A DNA stretch of 64,000 nt from Polaribacter pacificus (GCF_038024035.1 NZ_CP150664.1:1674001-1738000), one strand, 5' to 3'; shown: positions 17,295 to 26,683, numbered from the stretch's first letter. The notes: a model not told the origin generated them from the sequence alone. A program made the numbers and translations.

Positions 17295-17864
17295 TTACTT
17301 TTTTTTAGCTTCAGCAACTTTTTCTAATTCTGTATACCAATCTTCACCAAACTTTCTAATCAATGCTTGTTTGACAAATTTGTATACAGGAACTTGCAAT
17401 TCTTTACCTAATGAACAGGCGTCATCACAAATTTCCCACTTGTTATAATTAACAGCAGAAAACTCATTATAATCTTTAACTCGTATTGGATATAAATGGC
17501 AAGAAACAGGTTTTTTCCAATCAACAATTCCTTGATTATATGCTTCCTCTATCGCACAAAGTGCCGTATTATTTTTATCAAAAATAACATATGCACAATC
17601 TGCCCCATTAATTAATGGCGTTTCAAGTTCTCCAAAGTCACTTGTAATCCAAGTACCTTGCTCCTCAATAGCAGCAATACCTTCTTTCCGCAAGAATGAT
17701 TTAATTTTTGGGTAAATCTCCTCTAAGATTTGGGTTTCTTCTTTTTCTAATGGTGCGCCTGCATCGCCATCAATACAACAGGCACCTTTACATGCAGAAA
17801 GATTGCATACAAAATCCTTTTCTATGATTTCTTCCGAAACTATGGTTTTTCCTAACTGAAACAT
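17295..17864 (-). CDS. DUF3109 family cysteine-rich protein
   Basis: A 189-residue soluble protein of family DUF3109. Cysteines are clustered: FVCNLSACKGACCIDGDAG (about 18-36), then DCAYVIF, LCAIEEAY, VSCHLYPIRV and ICDDACSLG. This pattern resembles the metal-binding YkgJ-type zinc or Fe-S cysteine cluster, so a bound metal is inferred. It converges with the fused acyltransferase with a single base between stops. Its -7 promoter element ends 4 bases before the start codon, implying a leaderless mRNA. Function unknown. Confidence 0.85.
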   Translation of the reverse strand: MFQLGKTIVSEEIIEKDFVCNLSACKGACCIDGDAGAPLEKEETQILEEIYPKIKSFLRKEGIAAIEEQGTWITSDFGELETPLINGADCAYVIFDKNNTALCAIEEAYNQGIVDWKKPVSCHLYPIRVKDYNEFSAVNYNKWEICDDACSLGKELQVPVYKFVKQALIRKFGEDWYTELEKVAEAKKK

Positions 17865-17868
17865 TTGG

Positions 17869-17876
17869 CAAAAATA
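17869..17876 (-). promoter_or_regulatory. -7 element TATTTTTG for DUF3109 gene (near-leaderless)
   Basis: CAAAAATA on the plus strand. It ends 4 bases before the start codon at 17864. No -33 TTG at the expected distance. Confidence 0.5.
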
Positions 17877-17920
17877 CAGTAATTTTAGAATTTATGCCCT
17901 TAGAACTCACTTAAGTTACT

Positions 17921-17928
17921 TAATTTTG
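17921..17928 (+). promoter_or_regulatory. -7 element TAATTTTG for marC-like gene
   Basis: An exact TAnnTTTG 23 bases before the ATG at 17952. Confidence 0.55.
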
Positions 17929-17951
17929 CAGCAAAAATTAAAGATTACGAA

Positions 17952-18533
17952 ATGAATTTTGATATTAAAGAAATAATTACAGCTTTTATGGTTTTATTTG
18001 CTGTTATAGACATTATTGGAAATATTCCAATCATCATAGACCTTCGAAAAAAAGTAGGCCATATACAGTCGGAAAAAGCCTCTATTATCGCTGGAGTCTT
18101 AATGATTGTCTTTCTATTTTTAGGGAAGAGTTTGCTAAATGTAATTGGAGTTGATGTGAACTCATTTGCAGTAGCGGGTTCATTTATACTCTTTTTTATT
18201 GCCCTTGAAATGATCTTAGGAATCACCTTATACAAAGACGATGGGAGTTCTTCTCCAATAACAGCTTCTGTATTTCCTTTAGCTTTCCCTTTGATTGCTG
18301 GACCAGGAAGTTTAACGACCTTACTTTCATTACGATCAGAGTTTTATATAGAAAACATTATTCTTGGTGTATTATTAAACGTAATCGTCATTTATATTGT
18401 CTTAAAAACTTCTGCAAAAATTGAACGTATGATTGGTCAAAATGGAATCAATATTATCCGAAAAGTATTCGGAGTAATTCTATTAGCAATTGCGGTTAAA
18501 TTATTTGCAACCAATATCAAAGAATTATTTTAA
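17952..18533 (+). CDS. MarC family (UPF0056) inner-membrane protein
   Basis: A 193-residue polytopic membrane protein with about six helices. MarC-family features are the N-terminal FAVIDIIGNIPI (about 17-28) and FPLAFPLIAGPGSLTTLL (about 108-125), where the P-L-x-x-G-P-G-S motif is typical. The family's transport role is not established; E. coli MarC was once linked to multiple antibiotic resistance but was later shown not to be responsible. It is a single gene with its own -7 element and a strong terminator downstream. Confidence 0.9.
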   Translation: MNFDIKEIITAFMVLFAVIDIIGNIPIIIDLRKKVGHIQSEKASIIAGVLMIVFLFLGKSLLNVIGVDVNSFAVAGSFILFFIALEMILGITLYKDDGSSSPITASVFPLAFPLIAGPGSLTTLLSLRSEFYIENIILGVLLNVIVIYIVLKTSAKIERMIGQNGINIIRKVFGVILLAIAVKLFATNIKELF

Positions 18534-18557
18534 TACATAAATTACTCTTAAACACAA

Positions 18558-18587
18558 AAAAAACCCAGCCAAAAGGCTGGGTTTTTT
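18558..18587. terminator. Bidirectional terminator between marC-like gene and glmS
   Basis: A6-CCCAGCC / GGCTGGG-T6 with loop AAAA, a 13-bp perfect stem between convergent genes. Confidence 0.9.
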
Positions 18588-18609
18588 ATTGTATATAGTT
18601 CTGTCTCAA

Positions 18610-20466
18610 TTATTCTACAGTAACTGATTTTGCTAAATTTCTTGGCTGATCAACATTTCTTCCTAAGAAAACTGCAATATGATAAGACAACAATTGAAGC
18701 GGTATGGTTGTTAATAATGGTGTAAATGCTTCTTCTGTTTCTGGTATTTCAATGGTATGATCTGCAATCTCTTTTACAGTGGTATCTCCTTGGGTAACAA
18801 TTGCAATAATTTTTCCAGATCTTGATTTAATTTCTTGGATATTACTCACCACCTTTTCATAATGTCCTTTGCTCGTAGCAATTACAATAATTGGCATGTT
18901 TTCATCAATTAAGGCAATCGGTCCGTGTTTCATTTCGGCAGCAGGGTATCCTTCTGCATGGATATAAGAAATTTCTTTTAATTTTAATGCACCTTCCAGA
19001 GCCACAGGAAAATTAAATCCTCTTCCTAAATACAAACAATTGGTTGCATTTTTATAAACAGATGCAATGTGTTTAACTTGATCATCTATAGCTAACAATT
19101 CTTCGATTTTTTTTGGAATCAATTGCAAAGTCTGTAGGTGGGAATGAAATAAGCTATTAGATATCTTTCCTTTTGCTTTTCCTAGCTTTAATGCAATTAA
19201 AGACAATACTGTAATTTGAGTTGTAAATGCTTTTGTAGAAGCAACTCCTATTTCTGGTCCTGCGTGCGTATAGGCACCTGCATGAGTTTCTCTTGCGATA
19301 GATGATCCAACAACGTTACAAACTCCAAAAACAAAGGCTCCTTTCGATTTTGCTAATTTAATAGCTGCCAAAGTATCTGCAGTTTCTCCAGATTGAGAAA
19401 TTGCTATAACAATATCTTTATCTGTTATAATAGGGTTTCTATATCTAAACTCTGATGCGTATTCTACCTCAACAGGGATTCTTGCAATGTCTTCAAAAAG
19501 ATATTCTGCAACCAATCCTGCATGCCATGAGGTTCCACAAGCTACAATAATGATTCGATCTGCATTCAAAAACTTTTCTAAATGATCATCAACTCCGGCC
19601 ATTTTAATAATGCCTTGATCAGCTAGCATTCTACCTCTGTAGGTATCAATAATCGCTTTAGGCTGCTCGTGAATTTCTTTAAGCATAAAATGCTCATATC
19701 CTCCTTTTTCAATCTGTTCAAGACTTAATTGAAGTTTTTGAATGTTGGTTACAACTAAAGAGTCATCTTTTATTTTTCGAACGCGAATTCCTTTATCCAA
19801 CTTGATGATCGCCATTTCTTCATCTTCTAAATAAATGGCTTCTTTGGTATATTCTATAAAAGGGGATGCATCAGAAGCAACAAAAAACTCTTTATTGTCT
19901 TTACCTATTCCGATTGCAATAGGGCTTCCAAGTCTAGCAACCACAATTTCATTAGGTTTCGTTTTATCAAAAACTGCAATTGCATAAGCACCAATCACTT
20001 GATTTAAAGCAATCTGAACTGCTTTCCCTAACTTGCAACCTTCTTGCTTTTTAACTTCTTCTATCAGGTTGACCAATACTTCTGTATCGGTATCACTCTG
20101 AAAAACATAACCTCTTGTAATAAGCTCTTTTTTAAGCGTATCGTAATTTTCTATAATCCCATTATGAACAATAACCAAATCACCAGACATTGAAGAATGT
20201 GGATGTGAATTTATATCATTCGGTACTCCATGAGTTGCCCAACGTGTATGACCTATACCAATAGTTCCCTTTTTTCGAGATTCCTCACTATCTGTAATTT
20301 TCTTAAGGTCAGCTACTTTTCCTTTGGTTTTTGAAATTTGAATATTTTCACCATCAAACATCATGATTCCCGCACTGTCATAGCCTCTATATTCTAGACG
20401 TTCTAAGCCTTTTACAACTATGGGATAAGCTTCTCTGAAACCTATATAACCTGTTATTCCGCACAT
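18610..20466 (-). CDS. glmS: Glutamine-fructose-6-phosphate aminotransferase (isomerizing)
   Basis: GlmS makes glucosamine-6-phosphate from fructose-6-phosphate and glutamine, the entry to UDP-GlcNAc for peptidoglycan and lipid A. The 618 residues are the usual length. The N-terminal glutaminase starts MCGITGYIG with nucleophile Cys2, and has GHTRWATHG and HNGIIENY. Two SIS sugar-isomerase domains follow (about 290-425 and 460-600; CGTSWHAG, SQSGETADT). The C-terminus is ...PRNLAKSVTVE as in all GlmS. It is the last gene of the GlgA-like/DUF4270/glmS unit (12-bp gap to DUF4270). I see no ribozyme-like leader; the short gap excludes one. Confidence 0.97.
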   Translation of the reverse strand: MCGITGYIGFREAYPIVVKGLERLEYRGYDSAGIMMFDGENIQISKTKGKVADLKKITDSEESRKKGTIGIGHTRWATHGVPNDINSHPHSSMSGDLVIVHNGIIENYDTLKKELITRGYVFQSDTDTEVLVNLIEEVKKQEGCKLGKAVQIALNQVIGAYAIAVFDKTKPNEIVVARLGSPIAIGIGKDNKEFFVASDASPFIEYTKEAIYLEDEEMAIIKLDKGIRVRKIKDDSLVVTNIQKLQLSLEQIEKGGYEHFMLKEIHEQPKAIIDTYRGRMLADQGIIKMAGVDDHLEKFLNADRIIIVACGTSWHAGLVAEYLFEDIARIPVEVEYASEFRYRNPIITDKDIVIAISQSGETADTLAAIKLAKSKGAFVFGVCNVVGSSIARETHAGAYTHAGPEIGVASTKAFTTQITVLSLIALKLGKAKGKISNSLFHSHLQTLQLIPKKIEELLAIDDQVKHIASVYKNATNCLYLGRGFNFPVALEGALKLKEISYIHAEGYPAAEMKHGPIALIDENMPIIVIATSKGHYEKVVSNIQEIKSRSGKIIAIVTQGDTTVKEIADHTIEIPETEEAFTPLLTTIPLQLLSYHIAVFLGRNVDQPRNLAKSVTVE

Positions 20467-20478
20467 AGCAATACTTTG

Positions 20479-22059
20479 TTATTTTTTTATTGAATAAGAA
20501 ATCTTTAATTGAGCTCTACGATCACCGTTGGCATTTTTGTCATGGTTTAATAAGGTGATAGCTTTCGGGTTCCAACTATACACTTTTACGATCGTATCTG
20601 TAATTGTTTCAGGAAAATCTGTCGGATTAGAAACTTTAAGATTAAGAGTTGGATTGTAGTTTATAGTTCCATTTAACAAATCTGAAACATAATCTGTAAT
20701 TTTAAACACATATTTGTCTGGTCTTTTGTCATCGGCTAACTCTAGGTTTCCTCCAAAAACAAACAAACCTTCAGAATAGACATCCTTAATTTGACTTGGA
20801 CTTTTTGCACCATTCTCTTTATATAAAAACATGCTAAAAGGTGTAGTAATTGTATCGTGTTGAACAATGTCTTGATTTACATACAACGTTAAAGTTGCAT
20901 CATTAACCAAATAATTTTTTGCTCTCATGTCCTCTATTTGATCAGAAACTCCATTGTTGTTGTTGTCATCACCAAAAAGTTTAAGCTCAGCCATGTTACC
21001 CGCAGTACCCTGGATAATTATATTTTTATCTGCTGGATATACTTTCTGCTCCATTTTATATGCACTATTTGTAAAACCAGCTAGTGGAAAAGATCGATTC
21101 CTTTCAATAGTATCAACAACTTGTGTACCTCCTTTTATAACCGTATTGGTATAATACAACTCAATTGAAGGAACAAGTGTTTGATCACTATTTATAAACC
21201 CTAATGAAAGCATGGTTCCTTCATTTCCGGTAGCTTCTAAGTATACTCCTTTAAAATAATTATTAAATGCATCTTGAGAAGCAAACTCTGGAGAATTTAA
21301 TTTGTCTAAGAATAATTGTTTGATTTTTGTTTTAGACAAAGGAATTCTAGCAAAAGGATTATTTTGTGTTAATGTAATTGTATCTTTTTTATACACACTA
21401 CCATCACTTAAGCGTCTGTTTAAAAAGAATGCTGTGTCAGTCGCTTTTGGTATAAACTGATAATTAGGTGTGGCATTTAACTCACCTGGTATTTTCTGGT
21501 AATTATAATCAGATTGATAGCTATAAATCTTTGAGGGATTCTGTGGATTTAATCGCGATAAATAAGTTCCAGATTCATAAATATTTAAGGTAAATGCTTT
21601 GGTTTTATCACCAAGAATTGAATCAAGCTCAAAATCAGCAGTTCCTGAATTAGCATCTTTTAAAGTCGCCTGATAAGGTAATTTTAAAAATACGGTATCT
21701 ATAGTAGTAACAACAGTTGTGTCAGCTCCATATGTTTTATCAACAAGTATTTCTTCATCTGAAATAATTTGAAGTTGAGAAACGATTGATGCCTCTAATT
21801 TTTCATATCTTGAATCTGCATAGATCCCCAATAAATATTGGCCCAATGCTCCTCCAATTTCCAAACCATCAGCGCGAACACTTTGTATTGCTTTGTTTGT
21901 AATTACAACTTCTAAAACTGTATCTTTAGTCGTGTATTTGGTATTGTTAATGACCGAAGAGTTTACGTCTTGGAAGTCCTTTTCACAAGAAATAACCCCA
22001 ATCAAACTAAAAATAACAATTCCAAAATATATACCTTTCTTTGTAATGTCTTTATACAT
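20479..22059 (-). CDS. DUF4270 family lipoprotein
   Basis: A 526-residue lipoprotein. The signal peptide ends in the lipobox IGVISC with the lipidated Cys at 25, followed by EKDFQD, which is acidic and may act as a surface-export signal in Bacteroidota. The rest is beta-rich with many Asn and Asp residues, and includes GDDNNNNGVSDQIEDMRAKN (about 362-381), which resembles a calcium-binding loop. The DUF4270 family has no assigned function. It sits between the GlgA-like gene (6-bp gap) and glmS (12-bp gap), an arrangement that recurs in flavobacteria in my recollection. Likely on the outer membrane. Confidence 0.85.
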   Translation of the reverse strand: MYKDITKKGIYFGIVIFSLIGVISCEKDFQDVNSSVINNTKYTTKDTVLEVVITNKAIQSVRADGLEIGGALGQYLLGIYADSRYEKLEASIVSQLQIISDEEILVDKTYGADTTVVTTIDTVFLKLPYQATLKDANSGTADFELDSILGDKTKAFTLNIYESGTYLSRLNPQNPSKIYSYQSDYNYQKIPGELNATPNYQFIPKATDTAFFLNRRLSDGSVYKKDTITLTQNNPFARIPLSKTKIKQLFLDKLNSPEFASQDAFNNYFKGVYLEATGNEGTMLSLGFINSDQTLVPSIELYYTNTVIKGGTQVVDTIERNRSFPLAGFTNSAYKMEQKVYPADKNIIIQGTAGNMAELKLFGDDNNNNGVSDQIEDMRAKNYLVNDATLTLYVNQDIVQHDTITTPFSMFLYKENGAKSPSQIKDVYSEGLFVFGGNLELADDKRPDKYVFKITDYVSDLLNGTINYNPTLNLKVSNPTDFPETITDTIVKVYSWNPKAITLLNHDKNANGDRRAQLKISYSIKK

Positions 22060-22065
22060 AAATAA

Positions 22066-22881
22066 CTATTGTTGAGCCAATACTTTATTGGCGTAAAAAT
22101 CTAAATAAGCTTCGGTTAATGTTTCTTCGGTTTGGTAGTCTAAAAAGGGCTTTTCTTTTTCTTCGATAAACTGTGTTAGCTCATCAGAAATCGTTTCACT
22201 CCCTTTAATAAGAGCATCAGAATTAGCTATGGCATTTTTAAGAATGTTAATATAGCTAGGGGTTTGAAGTTCTTCTATCTTTGAATCATCAATTTTATCA
22301 TATTTGACCTTGTCTATAAGACCTGTATTCAAAGTCCCTCCAAAATCATTATTGTAAATTGATGTTACAATCTTACTTTGAGAAAAAAGAGCCTCTTCTT
22401 TGTAATATTCTCTTAAATATAATGGCAATAACGAGGCCATCCATCCGTGGATATGAATAATATCCGGAGCCCAATTTAATTTTTTTACAGTTTCGATAAC
22501 CCCTTTGGCAAAGAAAATGGCGCGTTCGTCATTGTCTTCAAAAAGTTTGTCATCCTCGTCTGTAAAAATAGCTTTCCTTTTAAAATATTCATCATTATCA
22601 ATGAAGTAAACCTGCATCCGTTCTTTTGGAATAGAAGCAACTTTAATAATCAGTGGCATATCCATATCATTGATAATCAGATTCATTCCGGACAACCTAA
22701 TCACTTCGTGCAATTGGTGTCTTCTTTCATTTATTACGCCAAATTTGGGCATAAAAATACGGGTTTGAACTCCTTTAGAATGTGCTTTTCTTGCTGCATT
22801 AAACGCCGTTGAGGCCATTTCCGTTTCTGGTAAATATGGTACTACCTCAGACGATACGTATAAAATTCTCTTGTCTTTCAT
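22066..22881 (-). CDS. Glycogen/starch synthase N-terminal domain protein (GT5-like, single domain)
   Basis: The product has 271 residues from ATG 22881 (MKDKRILYVSSEVVPYLPE). The longer frame from 22917 lies above the promoter and is rejected. It matches only the N-terminal Rossmann half of GT5 glycogen synthase (SEVVPY; later PDIIHIHGWMASLLPLYLREYY). The C-terminal GT1-like half that binds the nucleotide sugar is missing: E. coli GlgA has 477 residues. The ADP-glucose motif KTGG after SEVVPY is replaced by LPETEMAS. So glucosyl transfer is doubtful, and a regulatory or binding role is possible. This short form recurs in Bacteroidota, so it is not a broken gene. Confidence 0.8.
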   Translation of the reverse strand: MKDKRILYVSSEVVPYLPETEMASTAFNAARKAHSKGVQTRIFMPKFGVINERRHQLHEVIRLSGMNLIINDMDMPLIIKVASIPKERMQVYFIDNDEYFKRKAIFTDEDDKLFEDNDERAIFFAKGVIETVKKLNWAPDIIHIHGWMASLLPLYLREYYKEEALFSQSKIVTSIYNNDFGGTLNTGLIDKVKYDKIDDSKIEELQTPSYINILKNAIANSDALIKGSETISDELTQFIEEKEKPFLDYQTEETLTEAYLDFYANKVLAQQ

Positions 22882-22906
22882 GAAATCATCCCTTTTATGA
22901 GAAGTG

Positions 22907-22914
22907 CAAAAATA
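22907..22914 (-). promoter_or_regulatory. -7 element TATTTTTG for GlgA-like/DUF4270/glmS operon
   Basis: CAAAAATA on the plus strand, 25 bases before the start at 22881. It confirms the shorter start. Confidence 0.6.
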
Positions 22915-22946
22915 CATATTTTTATGCTAAATTCATGTTAAAATAC

Positions 22947-22954
22947 TAAGTTTG
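22947..22954 (+). promoter_or_regulatory. panC -7 element TAAGTTTG
   Basis: An exact TAnnTTTG 23 bases before ATG 22978, divergent from the operon promoter at 22907-22914. Confidence 0.55.
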
Positions 22955-22977
22955 CACACATTTTACTATTTGAGTTT

Positions 22978-23823
22978 ATGCAAGTTTTCAAAAAAAAGAA
23001 CGCTTTAAAAGACTGTTTATCTGAATTTAAAGCAAACAATTATCATGTTGGTTTTGTACCAACCATGGGGGCACTCCATGAGGGACATCTATCTCTCATT
23101 AGCCATTCCAAAAAAAACAATGATATTACGGTAGTTAGTATTTTTGTTAATCCAACCCAATTTGACAATACAGAAGATCTTGAGAAGTATCCAAAAACCT
23201 TAGAAGAAGACTTGGCATTACTTGAAAAAGCAAACTGCGATATCGTATTTATACCTGATGCTAAAGAAATGTATTCAGACAACATTGTGTCAGGGACTTA
23301 TTCTTTTGATGGGCTAGAGAATCAAATGGAAGGAAAGTATCGATCTGGTCATTTTGATGGGGTTGCTACCATCGTTCACGCCTTCTTTGACCTTATAAAA
23401 CCAACCAATGCTTATTTTGGCGAAAAAGATTTTCAACAGCTACAAATCGTCAAAAAACTAGCAGAAAAAAAGAACTTACCTCTAAATGTTATTGGCTGTC
23501 CTATCTTTAGAGAAAAAGATGGATTGGCTATGAGTTCAAGAAATGTTCGTTTAAATCCAGAACAAAGAGCAGCAGCACCATTTATCTATAAATTGCTTAA
23601 AAAAGTTGTTTTACAGGCAAAAAAAAACACGATTGAAGAAATTTCACGTCAAGTTGAAAAGGAATTTGAAACAAATGAACTCTTAAATTTGGAGTACTTT
23701 GCCATCGCAGAAGAAGACAGTTTAGCTAGCCCTAAAGAAATTGATTTATCTAAAAAAAACAGAGCATTTATAGCGGTTCATGCCGGAAATATTCGCCTGA
23801 TAGACAACATTTCGCTGTCCTAA
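22978..23823 (+). CDS. panC: Pantothenate synthetase
   Basis: PanC condenses pantoate with beta-alanine using ATP to give pantothenate, the vitamin B5 precursor of coenzyme A. Length 281 residues. Motifs: VGFVPTMGALHEGHLSLI (about 20-37; the HIGH-like ATP site), VVSIFVNPTQFD (about 52-63), GVATIVHAFFDLIKPTNAYFGEKDFQQ and the KMSKS-like GLAMSSRNVRL. It is followed 51 bp later by panD, which supplies beta-alanine, so the pathway pair is adjacent. panD also has its own -7 element. Confidence 0.97.
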   Translation: MQVFKKKNALKDCLSEFKANNYHVGFVPTMGALHEGHLSLISHSKKNNDITVVSIFVNPTQFDNTEDLEKYPKTLEEDLALLEKANCDIVFIPDAKEMYSDNIVSGTYSFDGLENQMEGKYRSGHFDGVATIVHAFFDLIKPTNAYFGEKDFQQLQIVKKLAEKKNLPLNVIGCPIFREKDGLAMSSRNVRLNPEQRAAAPFIYKLLKKVVLQAKKNTIEEISRQVEKEFETNELLNLEYFAIAEEDSLASPKEIDLSKKNRAFIAVHAGNIRLIDNISLS

Positions 23824-23862
23824 AAAAGACAAAATAAAATCTATAAATAATTTAAAAAGCTT

Positions 23863-23870
23863 TATTTTTG
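23863..23870 (+). promoter_or_regulatory. panD -7 element TATTTTTG (near-leaderless)
   Basis: An exact TAnnTTTG ending 4 bases before the panD ATG at 23875. No TTG -33 seen. Confidence 0.5.
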
Positions 23871-23874
23871 TTGC

Positions 23875-24225
23875 ATGTTAGTACAAGTTGTAAAATCTAA
23901 AATCCACCGTGTTAAAGTAACAGGAGCTGATTTAAATTATATCGGTAGCATTACCATTGATTTGGATTTAATGGAAGCCGCAAATATTATTGAAGGTGAG
24001 AAAGTTCAAATTGTTAATAACAACAATGGTGAACGCCTAGAAACCTACGTAATTCCCGGACAAAGAGGTAGTGGAGAAATCACTCTAAATGGTGCGGCTG
24101 CAAGAAAAGTTGCTGTGGGTGACGTCTTGATCTTAATTGCCTATGCTTTAATGGATTTTGAAGAAGCAAAAGTTTTTAAACCATCACTTGTGTTTCCTAA
24201 TGAAGCAACCAATATTTTAAATTAG
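23875..24225 (+). CDS. panD: Aspartate 1-decarboxylase (pyruvoyl enzyme)
   Basis: PanD converts L-aspartate to beta-alanine. The 116-residue proenzyme cleaves itself between Gly24 and Ser25 (NYIGSITID), turning Ser25 into the pyruvoyl cofactor, exactly the E. coli position. Other family blocks: Lys9 ([11 protein letters not shown]) and the [13 protein letters not shown] segment (about 68-80). It is the second gene of the pantothenate pair and is separated by one base from the next gene, which begins at a TTG codon, so the two are probably coupled. Confidence 0.97.
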   Translation: MLVQVVKSKIHRVKVTGADLNYIGSITIDLDLMEAANIIEGEKVQIVNNNNGERLETYVIPGQRGSGEITLNGAAARKVAVGDVLILIAYALMDFEEAKVFKPSLVFPNEATNILN

Positions 24226-24226
24226 T

Positions 24227-25180
24227 TTGAGCATTTCTACAAAAAAAATACTAAAAGTTAGTTTCCCTTTATTGTTAGGGGTTTTCTTGGTTTGGTATTC
24301 GCTCTCTAAAGTCTCCATTGATGAACTTGTCGTTTATTTTAAAGAAGCAAATTATCTATGGGTTTGTTTTGGTTTGTTATTTGGTATTTTAAGCCATTTG
24401 TCTCGAGCCTATCGTTGGAAATTTATGCTAGAGCCCTTAGGGTATCAGCCAAAATTTGCCAATAGCGTTATGGCCGTTTTAGTAGCTTATCTTGTTAATT
24501 ATACCATTCCCAGAGCTGGAGAAGTATCTAGAGCTGCTGTAATGACCAATTATGAAGGCATTCCTTTTGAAAAAGGTTTTGGAACTATCGTTGCAGAAAG
24601 AATTGCCGATTTGATCATGATGCTGCTTATGGTAGCCATCACTTTGTTTGTTCAATTCGATTTTATTTACGATTTACTTCTTAAAAACTTTGACCCCAGT
24701 AAAATTATTTTACTTGGAATTGTTTTGATACTTATCGTTGCTATTTTTATTCGATTTATCAAAAAAGCAAAATCAGGTTTTGCTTTAAAAATAAAGACTT
24801 TTGTTGGAGGTCTAGTAGAAGGGGTGATGAGTATTTTTAAAATGAAGAAAAAATGGCCCTTTATATTTCATACACTCTTTATTTGGTTGATGTATGTACT
24901 AATGTTTTGGGCAACGATTCCAGCAATTGATGGGTTAGAAGTGCCTATTGGCGGTGTTTTAATCGGCTTTATTGCTGGTGGAACAGCAATTGCAGCTACC
25001 AATGCAGGTGTGGGTTCTTATCCAGTAGCCGTTGCCTTGGCTTTCGCCCTTTTTAATATAGACAATGACAAAGCATTTGCCTTTGGATGGATTATGTGGT
25101 CTGCACAAACTGCCATGGTCATCCTTTTTGGTGGCTTGTCTTTCTTATTTCTTCCGATTTACAACAAGAACAAAAGCTAA
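24227..25180 (+). CDS. UPF0104 / MprF-like flippase-domain membrane protein
   Basis: A 317-residue integral membrane protein of the lysylphosphatidylglycerol synthase transmembrane (UPF0104, AglD-like) family, with about 7-8 helices. Family blocks: ISHLSRAYRWKFMLEPLGY (about 55-73), NYTIPRAGEVSRAAVM (about 91-106), GTIVAERIADLI (about 117-128) and the glycine-rich GGTAIAATNAGVGSYP (about 252-267). The synthetase catalytic domain of MprF is absent. These proteins are thought to move lipids or polyprenyl-linked substrates. The start is TTG 24227, one base after the panD stop; the next ATG would cut the first helices. Coupling to panD is by position only. Confidence 0.85.
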   Translation: MSISTKKILKVSFPLLLGVFLVWYSLSKVSIDELVVYFKEANYLWVCFGLLFGILSHLSRAYRWKFMLEPLGYQPKFANSVMAVLVAYLVNYTIPRAGEVSRAAVMTNYEGIPFEKGFGTIVAERIADLIMMLLMVAITLFVQFDFIYDLLLKNFDPSKIILLGIVLILIVAIFIRFIKKAKSGFALKIKTFVGGLVEGVMSIFKMKKKWPFIFHTLFIWLMYVLMFWATIPAIDGLEVPIGGVLIGFIAGGTAIAATNAGVGSYPVAVALAFALFNIDNDKAFAFGWIMWSAQTAMVILFGGLSFLFLPIYNKNKS

Positions 25181-25324
25181 CCGGCCTAAGCGTTTATTTC
25201 CTTTAGCAAAGTTTTGAGGTATTTTCTTTATTTAAGAGCACAAAGTCTCAAAAAAAGATGCACAATTATACAATTCAAATAAGGTTGAAACTTTGTAACT
25301 TTACAACTCTGAAACTATTTTAAA

Positions 25325-26683
25325 ATGGCCAAAACCAAAACAACTTTTTTTTGTCAAAACTGCGGAACCCAACATGCTAAATGGGTAGGACAATGTAGTG
25401 CTTGTAAAGAGTGGAATACCATTGTAGAAGAGGTTGTACAAAAAGAAGAAAAGCGGTCTTGGAAACAAAGTTCATCCATTAAAAAAACTTCAAAACCCTT
25501 AACTATTGCTCAAATTGAGAGCAATCCAGAAGAACGCATTCAGACAAAAAACAAAGAGCTTGACACTGTTTTAGGGGGTGGTCTAGTTAAAGGATCTGTG
25601 ATTTTATTAGGAGGAGAACCAGGGATTGGAAAATCCACGCTTATTTTACAAATTGCCTTATCAATTACTCAAAAAGTACTTTATGTATCGGGTGAAGAAA
25701 GTCAGTCTCAAATCAAAATGAGAGCAGAAAGGATTCAAAATCAAAATGAAAATTGCTTTATTCTAACGGCTACAAATACCCAAGAAATTTTTAAAAATAT
25801 TGAAGAAATTCAGCCTGATTTTTTAGTGATTGATTCTATCCAGACGCTCCAAACCAACACTGTAGAAGCAACCCCTGGAAGTATCTCTCAGATAAGAGAA
25901 ACCACTGCAGAACTTATTCAATTTGCAAAAGAAACTGCAACCCCTGTTTTACTAATCGGGCACATTAACAAAGAGGGTCATATTGCGGGTCCAAAGATTT
26001 TGGAACATATGGTAGATGTCGTATTGCAATTTGAAGGAGATCGCAATCACACCTATCGAATTTTAAGAGCTCAAAAAAATAGGTTTGGATCTACGTCAGA
26101 ATTGGGAATTTATGAAATGCTTTCTGACGGATTAAGAGAAATCTCCAACCCATCAGAGATCTTAATTTCAAAAAAAGATTCAGATTTAAGCGGCTCGGCA
26201 ATTGCATCAACCTTAGAAGGAGTTAGACCATTAATGATCGAGGTTCAAGCTCTTGTAAGTACTGCTGTCTATGGAACCCCACAAAGATCTACAACGGGTT
26301 ATAATCTTAAAAGGCTTAACATGATTCTGGCTGTTTTAGAAAAACGTGCTGGGTTTAAGTTAGGTGCCAAAGATGTCTTTTTAAACATCACAGGAGGGAT
26401 TCAGGTAGATGACCCTGCAATTGATCTGGCTGTGGTCGCTGCTATTTTATCATCCAATGAAGACATTGCCATCAACCCAAATGTTTGTTTTGCTGCAGAA
26501 GTAGGTTTAGCAGGAGAAATTAGACCTGTCTCAAAAATTGATCAGCGAATTATTGAAGCAGAAAAATTAGGATATAAAACACTTGTTGCTTCCAAATACA
26601 ACAATATAAGCTCAAAAAACCACAATATTAAATTAGTTTTAGTAGGTAAGATTGAAGAGGCTTTTGCGACCTTATTTGCATAA
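25325..26683 (+). CDS. radA: DNA repair protein RadA
   Basis: RadA (Sms) is a RecA-like helicase that drives branch migration in recombination. Length 452 residues. N-terminal C4 zinc finger: C10, C13, C24, C27. Walker A GGEPGIGKST (about 97-106), the RadA KNRFGS motif (about 255-260), and a C-terminal Lon-protease-like domain (about 280-450). It is a single gene. Upstream is a near match TAACTTTA, so the promoter is uncertain. The downstream hairpin serves the opposite gene. Confidence 0.97.
   Translation: MAKTKTTFFCQNCGTQHAKWVGQCSACKEWNTIVEEVVQKEEKRSWKQSSSIKKTSKPLTIAQIESNPEERIQTKNKELDTVLGGGLVKGSVILLGGEPGIGKSTLILQIALSITQKVLYVSGEESQSQIKMRAERIQNQNENCFILTATNTQEIFKNIEEIQPDFLVIDSIQTLQTNTVEATPGSISQIRETTAELIQFAKETATPVLLIGHINKEGHIAGPKILEHMVDVVLQFEGDRNHTYRILRAQKNRFGSTSELGIYEMLSDGLREISNPSEILISKKDSDLSGSAIASTLEGVRPLMIEVQALVSTAVYGTPQRSTTGYNLKRLNMILAVLEKRAGFKLGAKDVFLNITGGIQVDDPAIDLAVVAAILSSNEDIAINPNVCFAAEVGLAGEIRPVSKIDQRIIEAEKLGYKTLVASKYNNISSKNHNIKLVLVGKIEEAFATLFA

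Noticed and set aside
18558..20478. glmS ribozyme or riboswitch upstream of glmS
   Set aside because: The gene begins 12 bases after the DUF4270 stop; there is no leader to hold one.
22882..22917. Longer start of the GlgA-like gene
   Set aside because: It lies above the -7 element 22907-22914, so it could not be on that transcript.
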